Assembly: GCA_026545225.1 (NCBI GenBank)
Contig: CM048849.1
Span: 30,762,336 to 30,826,335 of the forward strand
From: Cornus controversa
Lineage: Eukaryota; Streptophyta; Magnoliopsida; Cornales; Cornaceae
DNA length: 64,000 bases
Reading direction: 5' to 3'
Position 1 is the first letter of the stretch; the number at the start of each line of letters is the position of its first letter. Below the pieces are notes generated by a model, which saw nothing but the letters and a program-made list of their open reading frames with translations, was not told the origin of the DNA and made no database searches. The position numbers were made by a program, and so were the translations under genes. Positions 1 through 12,800 of this stretch are shown here, piece by piece.

Positions 1-600
1 AATTTATTTTATGATTTAAAAAGGGTTAACTGCAAAAAAAAAAAAAAAAAAAATCCTCAATTTTCATGGTTATGCAACTATGCAACTTATCTCAAACCCA
101 TTAAACTGCTGTTAACAGACCTCTCATTTACCATTTTACTACACAAGAAATGAAATATAAAAAGGACATGATTGTAAAAAGACATAAGAGCCCTAACTGG
201 AAAAAAAAGAGGGTTGTATACATATATCTATATATAAGATAGGCAATATGAAAAAATTATTTAAATTACGGGTCAATTCATGAATCTAAAAATGATCCTA
301 AAAAAGGCTATTACAGAGATTTCAAGTCAAAATATCAATTTTCTGTTATTATTGCAAGAGATGTTTGCATATTTTTCGAATAGTATAGGGGGGGTTTTTG
401 TGTAAAAATAAAGTTCGACTAGATTTTCTACGAAACAGTGAAAGTAGAGTTTTTTTTTTTTCCAGATCGCATTAAAAAAGCCAATGCCATTTGGCTGATT
501 TCCATTGGTTATATGTTTATTGCAAAACGGCCGAAACGGTTCAATGGTTGTTCGGCGATAATTTTAACTTGGCGCCGATCAGCCATAATTTACAGGCCTA
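1..600. other. AT-rich upstream region, no gene seen
   Basis: The stretch holds a poly-A run near position 40, short AT tracts and no reading frame with recognisable protein similarity. It lies upstream of the methyltransferase promoter. I see nothing else in it. Confidence 0.6.
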
Positions 601-826
601 TTTGGGCCTTATCACAGGCATGTTGGGTTAGGAAAATCAGACTTTGATTCGTGGGCCCAAAGAAGCTTCTGGTTGAAGCTTGATGGGCCAGGCCAAATTC
701 CGGGCCGAACAATGGGCCTCAAGCTCTCTTCATTAAACTCCTACTATAATACAGGCCCAAGCTTTGCGCAAAACCACAAAAGCCGAAAGTCTCTCTCGTT
801 TCGTTCTCAATTCTCATACGTTGAAA
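600..826 (+). promoter_or_regulatory. Putative promoter and 5' leader with clustered TGGGCC/GGCCCA elements
   Basis: At least five copies of the TGGGCC/GGCCCA/GGGCC core lie within about 160 bp (around 604, 651-660, 683-692, 701-720 and 752-758), just upstream of the ATG at 827. In plants such site II elements bind TCP-type factors and are common in promoters of ribosome-biogenesis, translation and other housekeeping genes. That fits a gene for an RNA-modifying enzyme. A weak TATA-like stretch (TATAAT) lies near 744. The transcription start cannot be fixed from sequence alone. Confidence 0.55.
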
Positions 827-3800
827 ATGGCGAAGAAGAAAAGAAGAGAGGAAATGCAAACACAAGCATTGAATGCAGAAGACGAGAAGAAAGTAGGAAA
901 CGAGTTGGAGCTTGTCAATGGAGATTCTCGTCCGAAGAGAGAGAAAAAAAAGAAGAGAGAGAAAGAGAAAAACAACATCGAACCAAAGGAGAAGAATGAC
1001 CTACCCACAGTCAGCATAGCTGTGTCGGGTTCAATCATTGACAACGCACAGTCCCTTGAACTTGCCACCAGAGTACCCTATTTGCTTTCTTGTTCGATGC
1101 AAAGTCCTTTCATTTTATTTTATTTTTTTTCTGTTTGGTTGTCCAGAAAATGTAGAAAAAGTTCACGAATTTGAAGTTAGTATATCAACTGTTTGATGAT
1201 TGGACATCCTATGAAAACTGAAATTTCCATCCTAATTGAACTATTTGACTTAGTTGAGTTGAGTATTTTGTGGATATTAAAATATAGAGAATGTAAGATG
1301 CAAGAATTACTTTTGCCTCCTCTTATTTTCTGGGCAGCCAAACGGGGTTTATCAATCTTTTAATCATTTCTCTGTTTTTTTTCAGTTGGCAGGTCAGATT
1401 GCCCGGGCTGCAACCATTTTTCGAATAAATGAGGTCTCTATCTTACTTAGCTAGTTTAATTCTGTGTGTATGGTTAGATGATTAGTTCTGCTGAAATTTT
1501 TTTTCCCCCTAAACAGTTATGCTGAATTATTGTTCTTCTTACAATCAATCAAATATGTGTAATTGATCTAGATGGTATTTTTGTGATGTATTCTAGTTTG
1601 GACATAAATTGATTTGATTCAAGGAGGAATTGAGGCTTAATATTTTGAGGACCAGTTCAGAATTTTAAAGCCATCTTGCTTATGGAATTTTTTTTTTCAT
1701 TATCTTTGTATAAACAGGTTGTTGTATTCGATAATAGGAGTACTTCAGTGGATGAGTCAAGTGTTACAACAACAGACTATTCAGATGGGAATGAAAGTGG
1801 TGCAGCTTTTCTTATAAGGATCTTGAGGTACCTAGAGACACCACAATATCTGAGAAAGAGTCTTTTTCCGAAACATAACAGCTTAAAATTTGTGGTGGGG
1901 ATCCAATTTTTTCATATGGATGCAACTGTTAGATTCATTTCCTTTTGTTTGATTGTAAGTTATTGTAAACTTAAATTGTTTGCATTTAACTTTGCAGGGT
2001 CTATTGCCCCCACTTGATGCCCCACATCATTTGCGTAAGCATGAATGGGCTCCGTATAGGGAAGGTGGGTTCTTTCTTGATTTCCTCTGTTCAATTGCAT
2101 TGTAGTGGTCACTATAATACTTGATGTAGCCCTTTATGTCCCTTCTTTAGTCCTTTTGCCATTGGGCTAGCTTTGTCTATTTCTTGAAAGAAAACGAAAC
2201 CCTTTGTGGGACTGGTGGAATCTTGCTGTTCCAAACTAGCTCATAATTAATTAATGTTGAGAAATAAGCCCCCAATCACGAACCACCAAATATTACGATG
2301 TGATGATAAGTAAACAAGTACGAAGAAATTTGCAAGAAAACACCAAGAATTATACGTGGTTCGGCAAAACAAGCCTACGTCCACGGAGAGCCCGATTTCA
2401 CTATATAGATTGTAACTTTACAAGTTAAAGAATTGTATCAAGAGTACGCTCAACTCTCAACCCTTAACCCTTATACACCCAATCTCATTCAAAAGGAAAT
2501 CACAAATTCTAAACAAGAATTCTCTCTCTAAGTGTCCTCTCAATAACAACGAGAGTATTATCTCTACGCAAGAGTTGCCCTCTCAAAACAATGACTGTAA
2601 CCTCTCAAATACAATGAGAGTATTGCCTCCTTTCTTCTCGCTTATCTCAACCTATAACATAGGTAACTATTTATAGTGCACAAAACCCAATTCCTTGGTG
2701 GACTAGAATTACAATTCCTTAGAGCCCAAGACTTGCCTAACAAGTACTTTCCTTCCTTGAGACCAAGACTTGCCTACTAAGAAATTGCCTAATAAGATAC
2801 AACTCTATAATAGAAACCTAATCACAATAGGAATTTGAGCTAAACTAACAATTAAGAACAATTATCATATATAAGATCACACTTGAATACCTAGATGAGG
2901 AGTAAATCAGTTTCGAAGATACAAAAGATAAAATCATGTGAGAATGGCTGTTGGAGTGGAGCTCATGGAAAATAAGATGCTGAAGTGCCATTAGAGATGG
3001 CTTAGACTTGTAAGAAAGTAAAACAATGTTGACACCTATAAGGATTAGTGGATGTTTGGCTTTCCGCTATTATAGCATGAAATGAAAATTTAACTTTTTT
3101 GTTTCTTTAGCTCATAGGAAAGCTATTAAAGGTTCAAGGTGAAATGAGGCATTACGGTCTTTAAACTCTTAAGTGCAAAGCCACTGTAAGGCATGCGCTT
3201 CAGGGTGTTGAGACGCATGTAGTAGATTTGCATATTAAATGTAATTATAATATCTTCCTCTTCTCATCAATCGACGTTCTCAGTTTGGTGGTTAAATTTG
3301 GTGCATTAATGGAAGTCCATAGTTGAGGGGTCTGGGTTGCTTGGACTTGAATCTTTCTATTGCTGGTATATTTGGAAATCTCGGAACCACGTTGTCTTTA
3401 ATGGAGAGTTATGTAGAAGCCCAATTGTGTCCAATTTGGCCATCGCACAATTTTGGGAGTTTGAGGATGCTTCTTGTAATCCTATCCCTCATATACAACA
3501 AGGTGGTGCAGGGCAGTTGGTGTCAAATCTCCCTTCCAAATGGCATCTTCCTCCTGTAGGTGTTATCATACCTATGTGTATTCTTCGTTTTCTTCTTCTC
3601 CCCAATTAGGAGGTGGTGGAGCAGTGTTCCGAGATAGTTTGGGTTCTGTCTTGCAGGTTGTGGTGTTCTCTCCTTTTCCTGCATGTAGTGCCATGTCGGT
3701 GGATGCCATCTGCCTCTGAAAAGCAGTGTTATAGGCTTTGTGCAGTGCTTATAGCCATATATGGTTTGAATGTGATTTGTTAGTCATATGAAAGACTATG

Positions 3801-6800
3801 GCAGGGGCGGATCTTGGGCCAGCAGAGATTCAAGCGTTCTCCTTTGATAGCAAATTGACGATTTAGAATTTTTCCTCGACCCAGGTTAGCCATGTTATTA
3901 GTAGGGGTGCACATGGTTCGGTTCCTTATGGTTCCTAGCGAAACTGGAATCGTTCCCAATAGTTCCTTATTTTTGGAACCGGAACCGTTGGGAGGTGGAA
4001 CCGAACCGAACAGTAGTGAACGGTTTGGTTCAGTTCTGAACCGCGGTTCTTTTGATTTTTTATTTTTTAAAAATGATTCAACTTAACATTTGTCTACGGC
4101 TCTCAATTTTCTTGGAAACCAAACAAAAGAGAGATGGTAAACGAAGTTATAAGGAGAAATGAAACTTTAGGTCATTAATATTGAAAGCATGCAACACCAC
4201 AAAGTTAAGAAATTAAGACACTTTCTTAATGTCATTGTCTGTACATGGGAGCTACAAAGAAATAAGCTTAATTTTTCCAAAAACCAAATGATTAGATTTT
4301 CGAATCCAGTATCAATCCAATGTCAAACCTCATATCAATTCTCTAGCCACAAATATATACAAAATTACGCCTTTAATTACCAAAATAAAAATAATTTTTT
4401 TGGAAAGGGGACCAAAACACAGGCGGACACACACAAACACACAACAGAAACATATATATATATATATTGAAATTAAAAGGCTAAATTAGAAAGTAGAAAA
4501 AGAGATTTAAGAACTGAGAAGTGAGTTATAGAGAGATTTGAGTGAGAACTTACCCTAAGGAAGAGGATGATGTAGCCATGGTTAGAGTTTGAAAGTCATG
4601 TTGGAGATGGCTTATGGTCGCTTGATGATAGAGTCTTAGAGAGAGAGATTGAGTGAGTTACGAGTCGTAGAGAGAGAGAGAGATTGTGTAGGAGATGGCT
4701 CTGCGCCACTGCGTGAGATGTGAGGGAATGAAAAAGAGAGACTTTAGGGTTCGGTTATTAGAAATGATTAGAAGTTAAAAGTAAGTTGGTAACTATAAAT
4801 ATTATATATATATATATATCATGGTTCTGGTTCGGTTTGGTTCTAACGGACTAGAAATCGGAACCGTAGTCAACGGTTCCTAAAAATTGGAACTGGAACC
4901 ATAGTGACAGTTTAGGTACAGTTTCGTACGGTTCCAGTTCCTATAGTTCTTTGTGCACTCCAAGTTATTAGGCATGGTAAAGAGGTGGCTCAAGTAGTTG
5001 CCAAGCTCTCAAATAGACTTATCAAGACTGATATTGCTCTTGTTCACATCCCTGTCTCTCATGATATTTGTACTGTTTCACCTTTGTAATTGCTAGGATA
5101 AAAAAAAATGTAATTATAGTAGAAAAAATTTAAAATATGCAATACAAGTCAAGTTCAAAAGAATCAATTTAGTCGGTTGGATAAATTAAATGCACATATA
5201 TCCTTTCAATTTATATATATATATGTATATACACGTGTAACTATTCAAAATATGCATTAAAACATAAAAATAAAAATTAGATAATGGTTTGTTTGAAAAT
5301 TGGCATATTAATGTTAGAATGTCAGCTAGGGCCATGTGTATAGAACCTTTTAGTATGCATATACATTAACTAAATCAAATACTATTTCAAATGTGTAATA
5401 ATAATAAAAGGGCATAGTCATACAACTCTAAACATAATATCATATATATATATAGAATGAAAAATTAGACACATTAAATGCAATAGTCATTGTAAAAACA
5501 AAAAACAACGACAAACAAAACATTTTTCCAACTAGGTGGGGTCGGCTACATGAATTCTAGTTTTTCATTATGCTCTATCTAAGGTCACAACCTCAATTAA
5601 TCACATATTGTCATATCTTTCCTTGCGAACTTTATCCAAGTTATTTTGGACTTTCTCTAGCATTATTCTTAACGTGGACCATGCCACTCGTCCTAATTGT
5701 TGCACTTAGTGGTCTTCTTTGCACATGTTCAAACCATCTTAATTGATTTTATTTCATATTATATCCAATGAGTACTAATTCAACCATCTAAAAAATGTGT
5801 TGATTTCTAATTCTATTTTTTCTTGTCTTGTAACACATCTACCTCAACATTCGCATTTCCTCTGCACTCACTTTGTGCATATATTGTTTCTTAGTTGTCC
5901 AACATTTTGTCTTATAGCGAATGATTGGTCTAATAGCTATTTTATAGAACTTCCCTTTCTGTCTTAGAGAGATACATTTATTAACATCATATCTAATTTC
6001 TATGTCATTGTGAACAATTGAGCTTAAATGACGGAAATGTTCACTTTTTGGTATTTGTTGATCCTCAGTCTTCGCTACACCCCTATTAGTATTTTTAGAT
6101 TTACTAAATTTACACTCCATTTATTTAGTTTTATTCCTATTTATCTTAAATCCTTTGAATTCTTGCGCTTTCCTCCAAATTTCAATTTAGCATTTACCCC
6201 TTCTCTACTTTCATCAATTAAAACAATATCTTCGGCTAGTAATATATACCATTGTTAACTACCAAATACTCTAAAAGCTTAAGTTATTAGAAAGGGTGTA
6301 ATTTTAGTATTTAAATCCTTCAACACTCTCCCTCACGTCTGGTCTTCTTTTGGTCCAACATGTGTTTTAATTTTAGTTATCAGGGTGATGGTGAGGTTTG
6401 AAGATAGGACCTTGCTTGCTTTGATACCATGTTAGCCACTATCTATTCTAAAAGCTTAAACTATTAGAGAGGGTGTAATTTTAATATTTAAATTCTTCAA
6501 CAACTATGAAATCTCATCATGAATGTGATTTGTCTGTTCATCCCTAACAAAGGCAAAAATGTATGAACTTAGTGTTGACCGTTGACGTAAGCTTGCAGAA
6601 ATTGGAAATTCACTTATTTCTATCACGGTTGTTCTAACTATAGTCGTACATTCATCATCCATGTCGACATGAACTTTATCACGTCAATATATCCTTTGTG
6701 ATTATTTTTTTTTTCTTTTTAAAACCTTTCATAGTAGATCTCTAGGTACCCTAATATAGGCTCTCTCTAAAGAGTCTAAACCAATAAAAACTATATGAAG

Positions 6801-9800
6801 ATCTTTCTTCTTCTCTCTATATCTCCATTAGTCTCCTTAATAAGTGGATAGCCTCCATCATTGACCTCTCCGGTGTAAATCCAAATTGATTCTCCGGCTT
6901 TTCAGTTTGCCGTCTAAGTCTTTCTTCAATTACTTCATAGTATAACTCATTAATTTAATACCACAATAATTAATACAACTTTTTGGAAGCTCATAAATTC
7001 TGAGAACCAAACACTGATAAGATTAAACAATATGATCTAGTGAAATGACCGAGAGATTACACTAAGCATGTCGATTAATGGCCATAAAAAAAATTTCAAA
7101 GATATCAATGACTGAATAAAAAAATAAAGGCGTGTTTTTTGTGGAGCCTACTAAAAATGTGCAACTGAACTCATTATGTGCATTTGACTAAAGGACCTTG
7201 TTCAGAGTCCATTGAGACTTGATGAGCCTAGGGTTTTCTTTGAGCCTAGGCGTGCCTTAACTATTATTGGTCAATGATTGGAAAGGTGAATTGATAGATT
7301 CACAATGTAAAATGGATAAGGGAAATATGTAGTTGTTACAGACACAAAAAAATACATTCCCAGTTCCATTTTTCCTTCTTCTTTTGACTTGGGAATCTGT
7401 TGCTTTTGGCTAGGTATTGAAAGATATACCCACAAGATGTATTTTTGGAACTCAAATAGATCTATCCTTAGTTTGCATTGCTATTGCTTTTTCTCCTATG
7501 ACTGATGAGGCTTATCATAGTAGAATTTGGGTTGGCATTATTTTTATAGATGTTTGGATGGAATTCCTAGATGTAGTTTTCAATGCTATTGTCTTTTTCT
7601 CCTTATGATTGATGATGCTTATCATAGTGGACTTTGGATTGGCATTATATTTATAGATGTTTGGATGGATTTCCTAAATAACTAAATCATATGATTCTAC
7701 ATATTATATTATATGTTCAGATTTTTTCTTTTACTAAATGACACTTTTTAATATTGCCATCATTTTATAGGTGTCACACGAAAGGAACAAGCTCCAAACT
7801 CAGAGGGAACACTTGTTGACGTGGGGTTAAGCAAGGTGCGATCACATTCTATCAAAGTGTGCTTAGCTAAGTTTGTTTCATGTCTCTGGTGGTCATTGAT
7901 AGTAAACAGCCTTTCTGGAAAATGTATATTTTTCACATTTTTATGTTAAAAATAGGAATACATTTACTATGCCTGTAAAAAGTAATTCAATGTTGATGGA
8001 TGTGTCCCCTCTGTAATTTAAGAGGCATAAGCATCTAGGTGTCTGAAAAATCTTTTTCCATTCACTCAAGTCTGTCTGAATGGTCATGCACCAATAGCTA
8101 GCCATGAAAGATAAATGGTGTTGTATGTGCAAACAAGCAGAGGAGGCAGTGAACCATCTTCTTCTTCATTGCCCAGTGACAAGAGAAATTTGGGCTATGT
8201 TCTTGACTGTGTTTGACATTCTTTGGGTGTCCTCCGGTTCTACGGTGGACATGTTATAGGCTTGGAAAGGGTGAACAGTGGTGAGCCAAGCCAGAGACGC
8301 GTGGAGGGCCACTCCCCTTTGCTTGTGGTGGGGCTTGTGGTGCGAGAGGAATAGGAGGTCTTTTGATGGCGACGAGACTCCTGTTTGGTCTCTCAAATAC
8401 AAGATTTTATCTAATTTATTCTTTTGGGTTAATCGGCAATTGTAAATCTATGGGACATCTTTTGGAATTTGTGGATAGTTTGAAGCTTTAGGTGGCCGCT
8501 TTCGGCTTTTTGTGTATTTCTAGGGAGCGCTCCCCTCTTGAGCACTTTTTAATATATTTTACTCAAAAAAAAGAAGATGAATGATAATTTCGTTGGAGCT
8601 TTACCCTTTAAATATATGGTTGTAATCAAGTTTATGTTTCCTGAAACCCAACTTAAGCACAACCAGGATGTGAGATCTTGTTACTTCATAGTAGTTCAAG
8701 AGTGGTTGAAATCAATTATAGATTACTTGTTTTTCTTTTGTTAACGTGTATAGTTTAGCCTTGACCTTGTTACCTCGGGAAGCTGAATTACTTTTTTAAC
8801 TCTCTATGTGCATGCATATGTGTTTGTGTGTGTATGGTCATTTTTTCTGGGTTATGGCAAGCGAGAGTGTGGGTGGACATTTTCATGTGTAGTGATCTCT
8901 GTTCATTGTCCATTGGCAGACACATGGCTTGTAAGTAGGCTCCTCTATACCTGTTTTGCCTGCCAAATCAGCTTACCATATTTGCTTCCCTATTGGTTTA
9001 AATTTGTGCATATGGAAATGGACTGGTGCAGGTGCAGCATTCTTTTGTCATCAAATTGTTGAGGATCACATAGAATCCAGTAGACCACATCTTTGTGGGC
9101 CAGGAATCCCTTGTCCTGACAGCCCAATGATTAGCAATCAACACAAATGGGCAATCTGATTTAAAGATATGGATGGGGAAGCACAAAAATTAAGGCATAA
9201 ATATACAAGTGTCATGACATTTGTGTGTGTGTTGTTATTGCTGTCATCCTTGTCCATTGAGTTGCTAATGATATGTTACAATTTCAACTTAAGACAAAAT
9301 TAAACAATCATTGTTGATTTTGTCCATCCGAAATTTCCTATATTTGTTGTATCTTGTTGTCATTTATTTTGAGTTGGATTGTGTTTTAATTGAATTCTAT
9401 GTTGTGCAGAATGTTGTGATTGATCAAGTAGTTGAACCTGGAACAAGAGTAACTGTAGCTATGGGAACCAATCGACATCTGGATGCAGGTAATGAATATA
9501 TTCCGTATCTTAAACTTTGTGTCGATTGTTTTCACTTCATATAAATTGAGATATCTCTGCTAGTCTGAACCTAATTTGGAATCATGGTTATCCAAGCCTT
9601 GTAAAAGCTGATGCCTGTCAAGTTTAGACATTTGGAAGAAGAATAGGAACTTAGAGAAGTAATGGGGTTACCAGTATAAAACAGGATTAGAGAGGCCAAA
9701 AACAATTGACTCTCACTTATATGTATACTGCATTAATTTAAGAATAGTCTATTTTATACATTATAATAATTTGACTCCTTCTAACACACTCCTCAATCAA

Positions 9801-12800
9801 GAGTATAGCTATTGATCGTTTGAGTCTGTTAGAACTGATTTAAAATAATTACTTTCTAAAACTTCAGTAAAAAGTCTCGTACATCTCGTTTGAATACATA
9901 TGAATTATGAAGTGTCAACAGGAAGTTCTTTGGTTGCATGTATCAAACAATAGCTCGCACGGGCTCACTTAAAGACAAAAAAGTCAATCCCGATGAGTAA
10001 CCTTTATTAGTGCGCAATAAGAAGTTCAATTGTATAAGTAGGGATAGCAATGGGGTGGGAACGGGACTAAGTTCTCCTATGATAAATGGGGAAGAAGAAG
10101 AATGAATATGATGATGATGATCTGTTAAAATATATATCAGTGAGAATATACAAAAGATAGACCAAAAACAAGTCAATAAGCCATTATATATCATCAAATA
10201 ACAGAAAAAAAATCCTAGAAAGACAGAACATGAGATAGATATTACTTACCTCATAGTACACGAATGCAGAATGTAGAGTATTCTCTGAGAGAGCAGTGGT
10301 TAGGACATCAAAATGAAAGCGCTAAAGAGGAGAGAAGAGACTTGGGTTGAAGAAGAAATTTGAAGTCTGATCAGTTTTTTTTGTGAAGTCGATGGGATTT
10401 TCAACACTTTAAAGTCGAATAAGCATTTGTGGGAACAGATTTCCAGAATAATAAGATAGAGGGTTTGATCAGTTGAAATGCAGAGAGGCGAAGAGGTGGT
10501 GGAGAGAGGGATGGAGGGAGACAAAGGAGTAGGGCTGCAAATGAACCGAGCCGAGCTTGAGGACTTTTCGGGCTTGGCTCTTTTGTTTGTGAGTTTAGCT
10601 CGGGATCGTGAAGAGCTCGAAAAGCTGAACTCAAACTCGGGTCAGCTCGGCTTGTTTAATAAAAAAACCAATCTCAATATCATATTTGTGTTCGGGCTCA
10701 GTTTGAATTCGTGTTCAAGATCGTTTTGGCTCGTTCATGAACTTATACGAGCCTATACAAGTTTGTATTCATGAACGTATGTTCATTAACCTACGTTAGC
10801 TTAAGTTTATTAATTTATTCATGAGTATATGTTCATGACCATATACGAGCCTACACGAGTTTAGTGTTCACAAGCCTACACTAGCCAAGTCTAACAATGG
10901 TCGAGATCAGATTGTTTATTAAATGAGCTAAAAATTTGAGGTCAACTCGTTTACTTAATGAACGCATGCCTAGCTTTAAACTAGCCGATCCCGAACTGTA
11001 TATGAACACCTTGGTTCATTTGCAACCCTATAAAGGAGGCACTGGAGTGTGAAAGGTAGAATCGCAGAGAGAGGAAGAGAAGGTTGAGTGGTGGATTGTA
11101 AGAATGAAAAACCCTAAGAGATATGTATATATGTTGAAGGGTAAAAAGGAATATAAATATAAAACAAGGGTATTTAAGTAATTTCTCAATATAAATAGGG
11201 CGGGGAAGGTTAATGCTAAAATTGATTCCACCCCAAACCAGAGTCAGGTTCACCACCATTCATCCAAACCCGATCCTATCCATTTAAAAGCTTCCCATGC
11301 CCATCCCATTAGGGTCGGGGTGGGGCCAAATTATGATCCTAAAGTGTAAGAGGCCTGTGGAAAATCTGAAGATCGATGATCTATTTGAGTGATGATTATG
11401 TAAAACTGTTTTTTGTTATCGTTGACAAATTTGGAGAGTCTTCTTAAAAGAACTACCATATCCAAAGAATGTAAGAGAAGGATTAACAACAATCTGAAGT
11501 GGAGAAGGATGGGTAGGCATAAGATACAGACTAAATATAAGAAAATATATCACTTCAAAGAGAACAATTTGTAGCATTAAAAAATGTAGTGTCAAAAAGG
11601 TGTGGCATCATTAGTCAAATGTCATGATAAGATAGCAATCCAACATTATTACCTTTGTAAGGTTGAGATTATAATGATCATTTGAATCCAACATGTTTTG
11701 AAGTTGTGGAAGCAGCCGCAAACGCAAACCCAGCCACGGTGTAACAGATGCGGGGTATAATGGGCATTATGTTACGGTATATGAAACTGCGGTCATGAAA
11801 TTTTGTCAACCTTGCACACCATTTGATGTGCTGACTCGGCCTAGTCACTAGGCACTCAGACAATACTCGATGTCTACTGATATTAGTGAGTATTAGACTT
11901 GGACTCAGCCAATACGCGTAGATTTGGCCAATATGCAGAACCATGCTTTCAATTCATAGACATAGATCTCAAAGCTGTGAATGGATTTTTCCCCGAAACT
12001 CACCAATAAAAAAAGAAAAGAAAGGAAGTGAGATAGAGAAAAAACTAAGTGACTTGGACGAAAAGAAACGAAATGGCTTAAAGAAGTTTAGACGATTGGT
12101 GGAACTAGATAATTTGTCAATTTTAGCTCATAAAATTTGAAGAAAGGACATCTTAGTCACATTGAATACTTGGTAATTTCCCTGCTCGATAGTAGCCACT
12201 CTGCTGTTGGGAAAGTGAACTCACATGTTGAGAGTAGATATGGTTCAAAAATGCAAAGTTGCATTTGTTAGTTAGTCTCATGAAAGGTGCCCTAACCCCA
12301 CAAAAAAATAAAAAATAAAATAAAATCATAAGAGGTCTATAATGAAAACTGGAAGTTAGATGATTAATCACATTAGAGGCATAACAATCTGGAACTTCAT
12401 TTTTTATATGGCCAAGAACATCTTTAGAATTTGTTATAATAGAGAGTACCTTAGTTCTTATCTCTAGGAAACGAGTAGATGGACAGATTTTTTAATGATC
12501 TTTCACTACAAATATCTCGTGTGTGTGTGAGAGAGAGAGAGAGAAAGAGAGAGGTTTCATCAATTGACTATCCTAAAGAAGACAGAGATGTTTGAATATT
12601 ACTGGGTAAAGGGACAGTGTAAGATACATAATTCCTAGCCCATTGATGGTTTGAATACTACTGTTGGAAATTATGATGGTTCTATCTTATTTTGAGTAAA
12701 CATATAATTGACTATCTTAAAGAAGAATAAAAGATGTTTGGAGTACTACTGAGTAAAGGGTTAGTGAGGATACATAATACCTAGCCCATTGATGGTATGA

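Noticed and set aside
814..1068. 84-codon - strand frame opposite exon 1
   Set aside because: Antisense of the Lys/Glu-rich N-terminus; composition mirrors the real exon.
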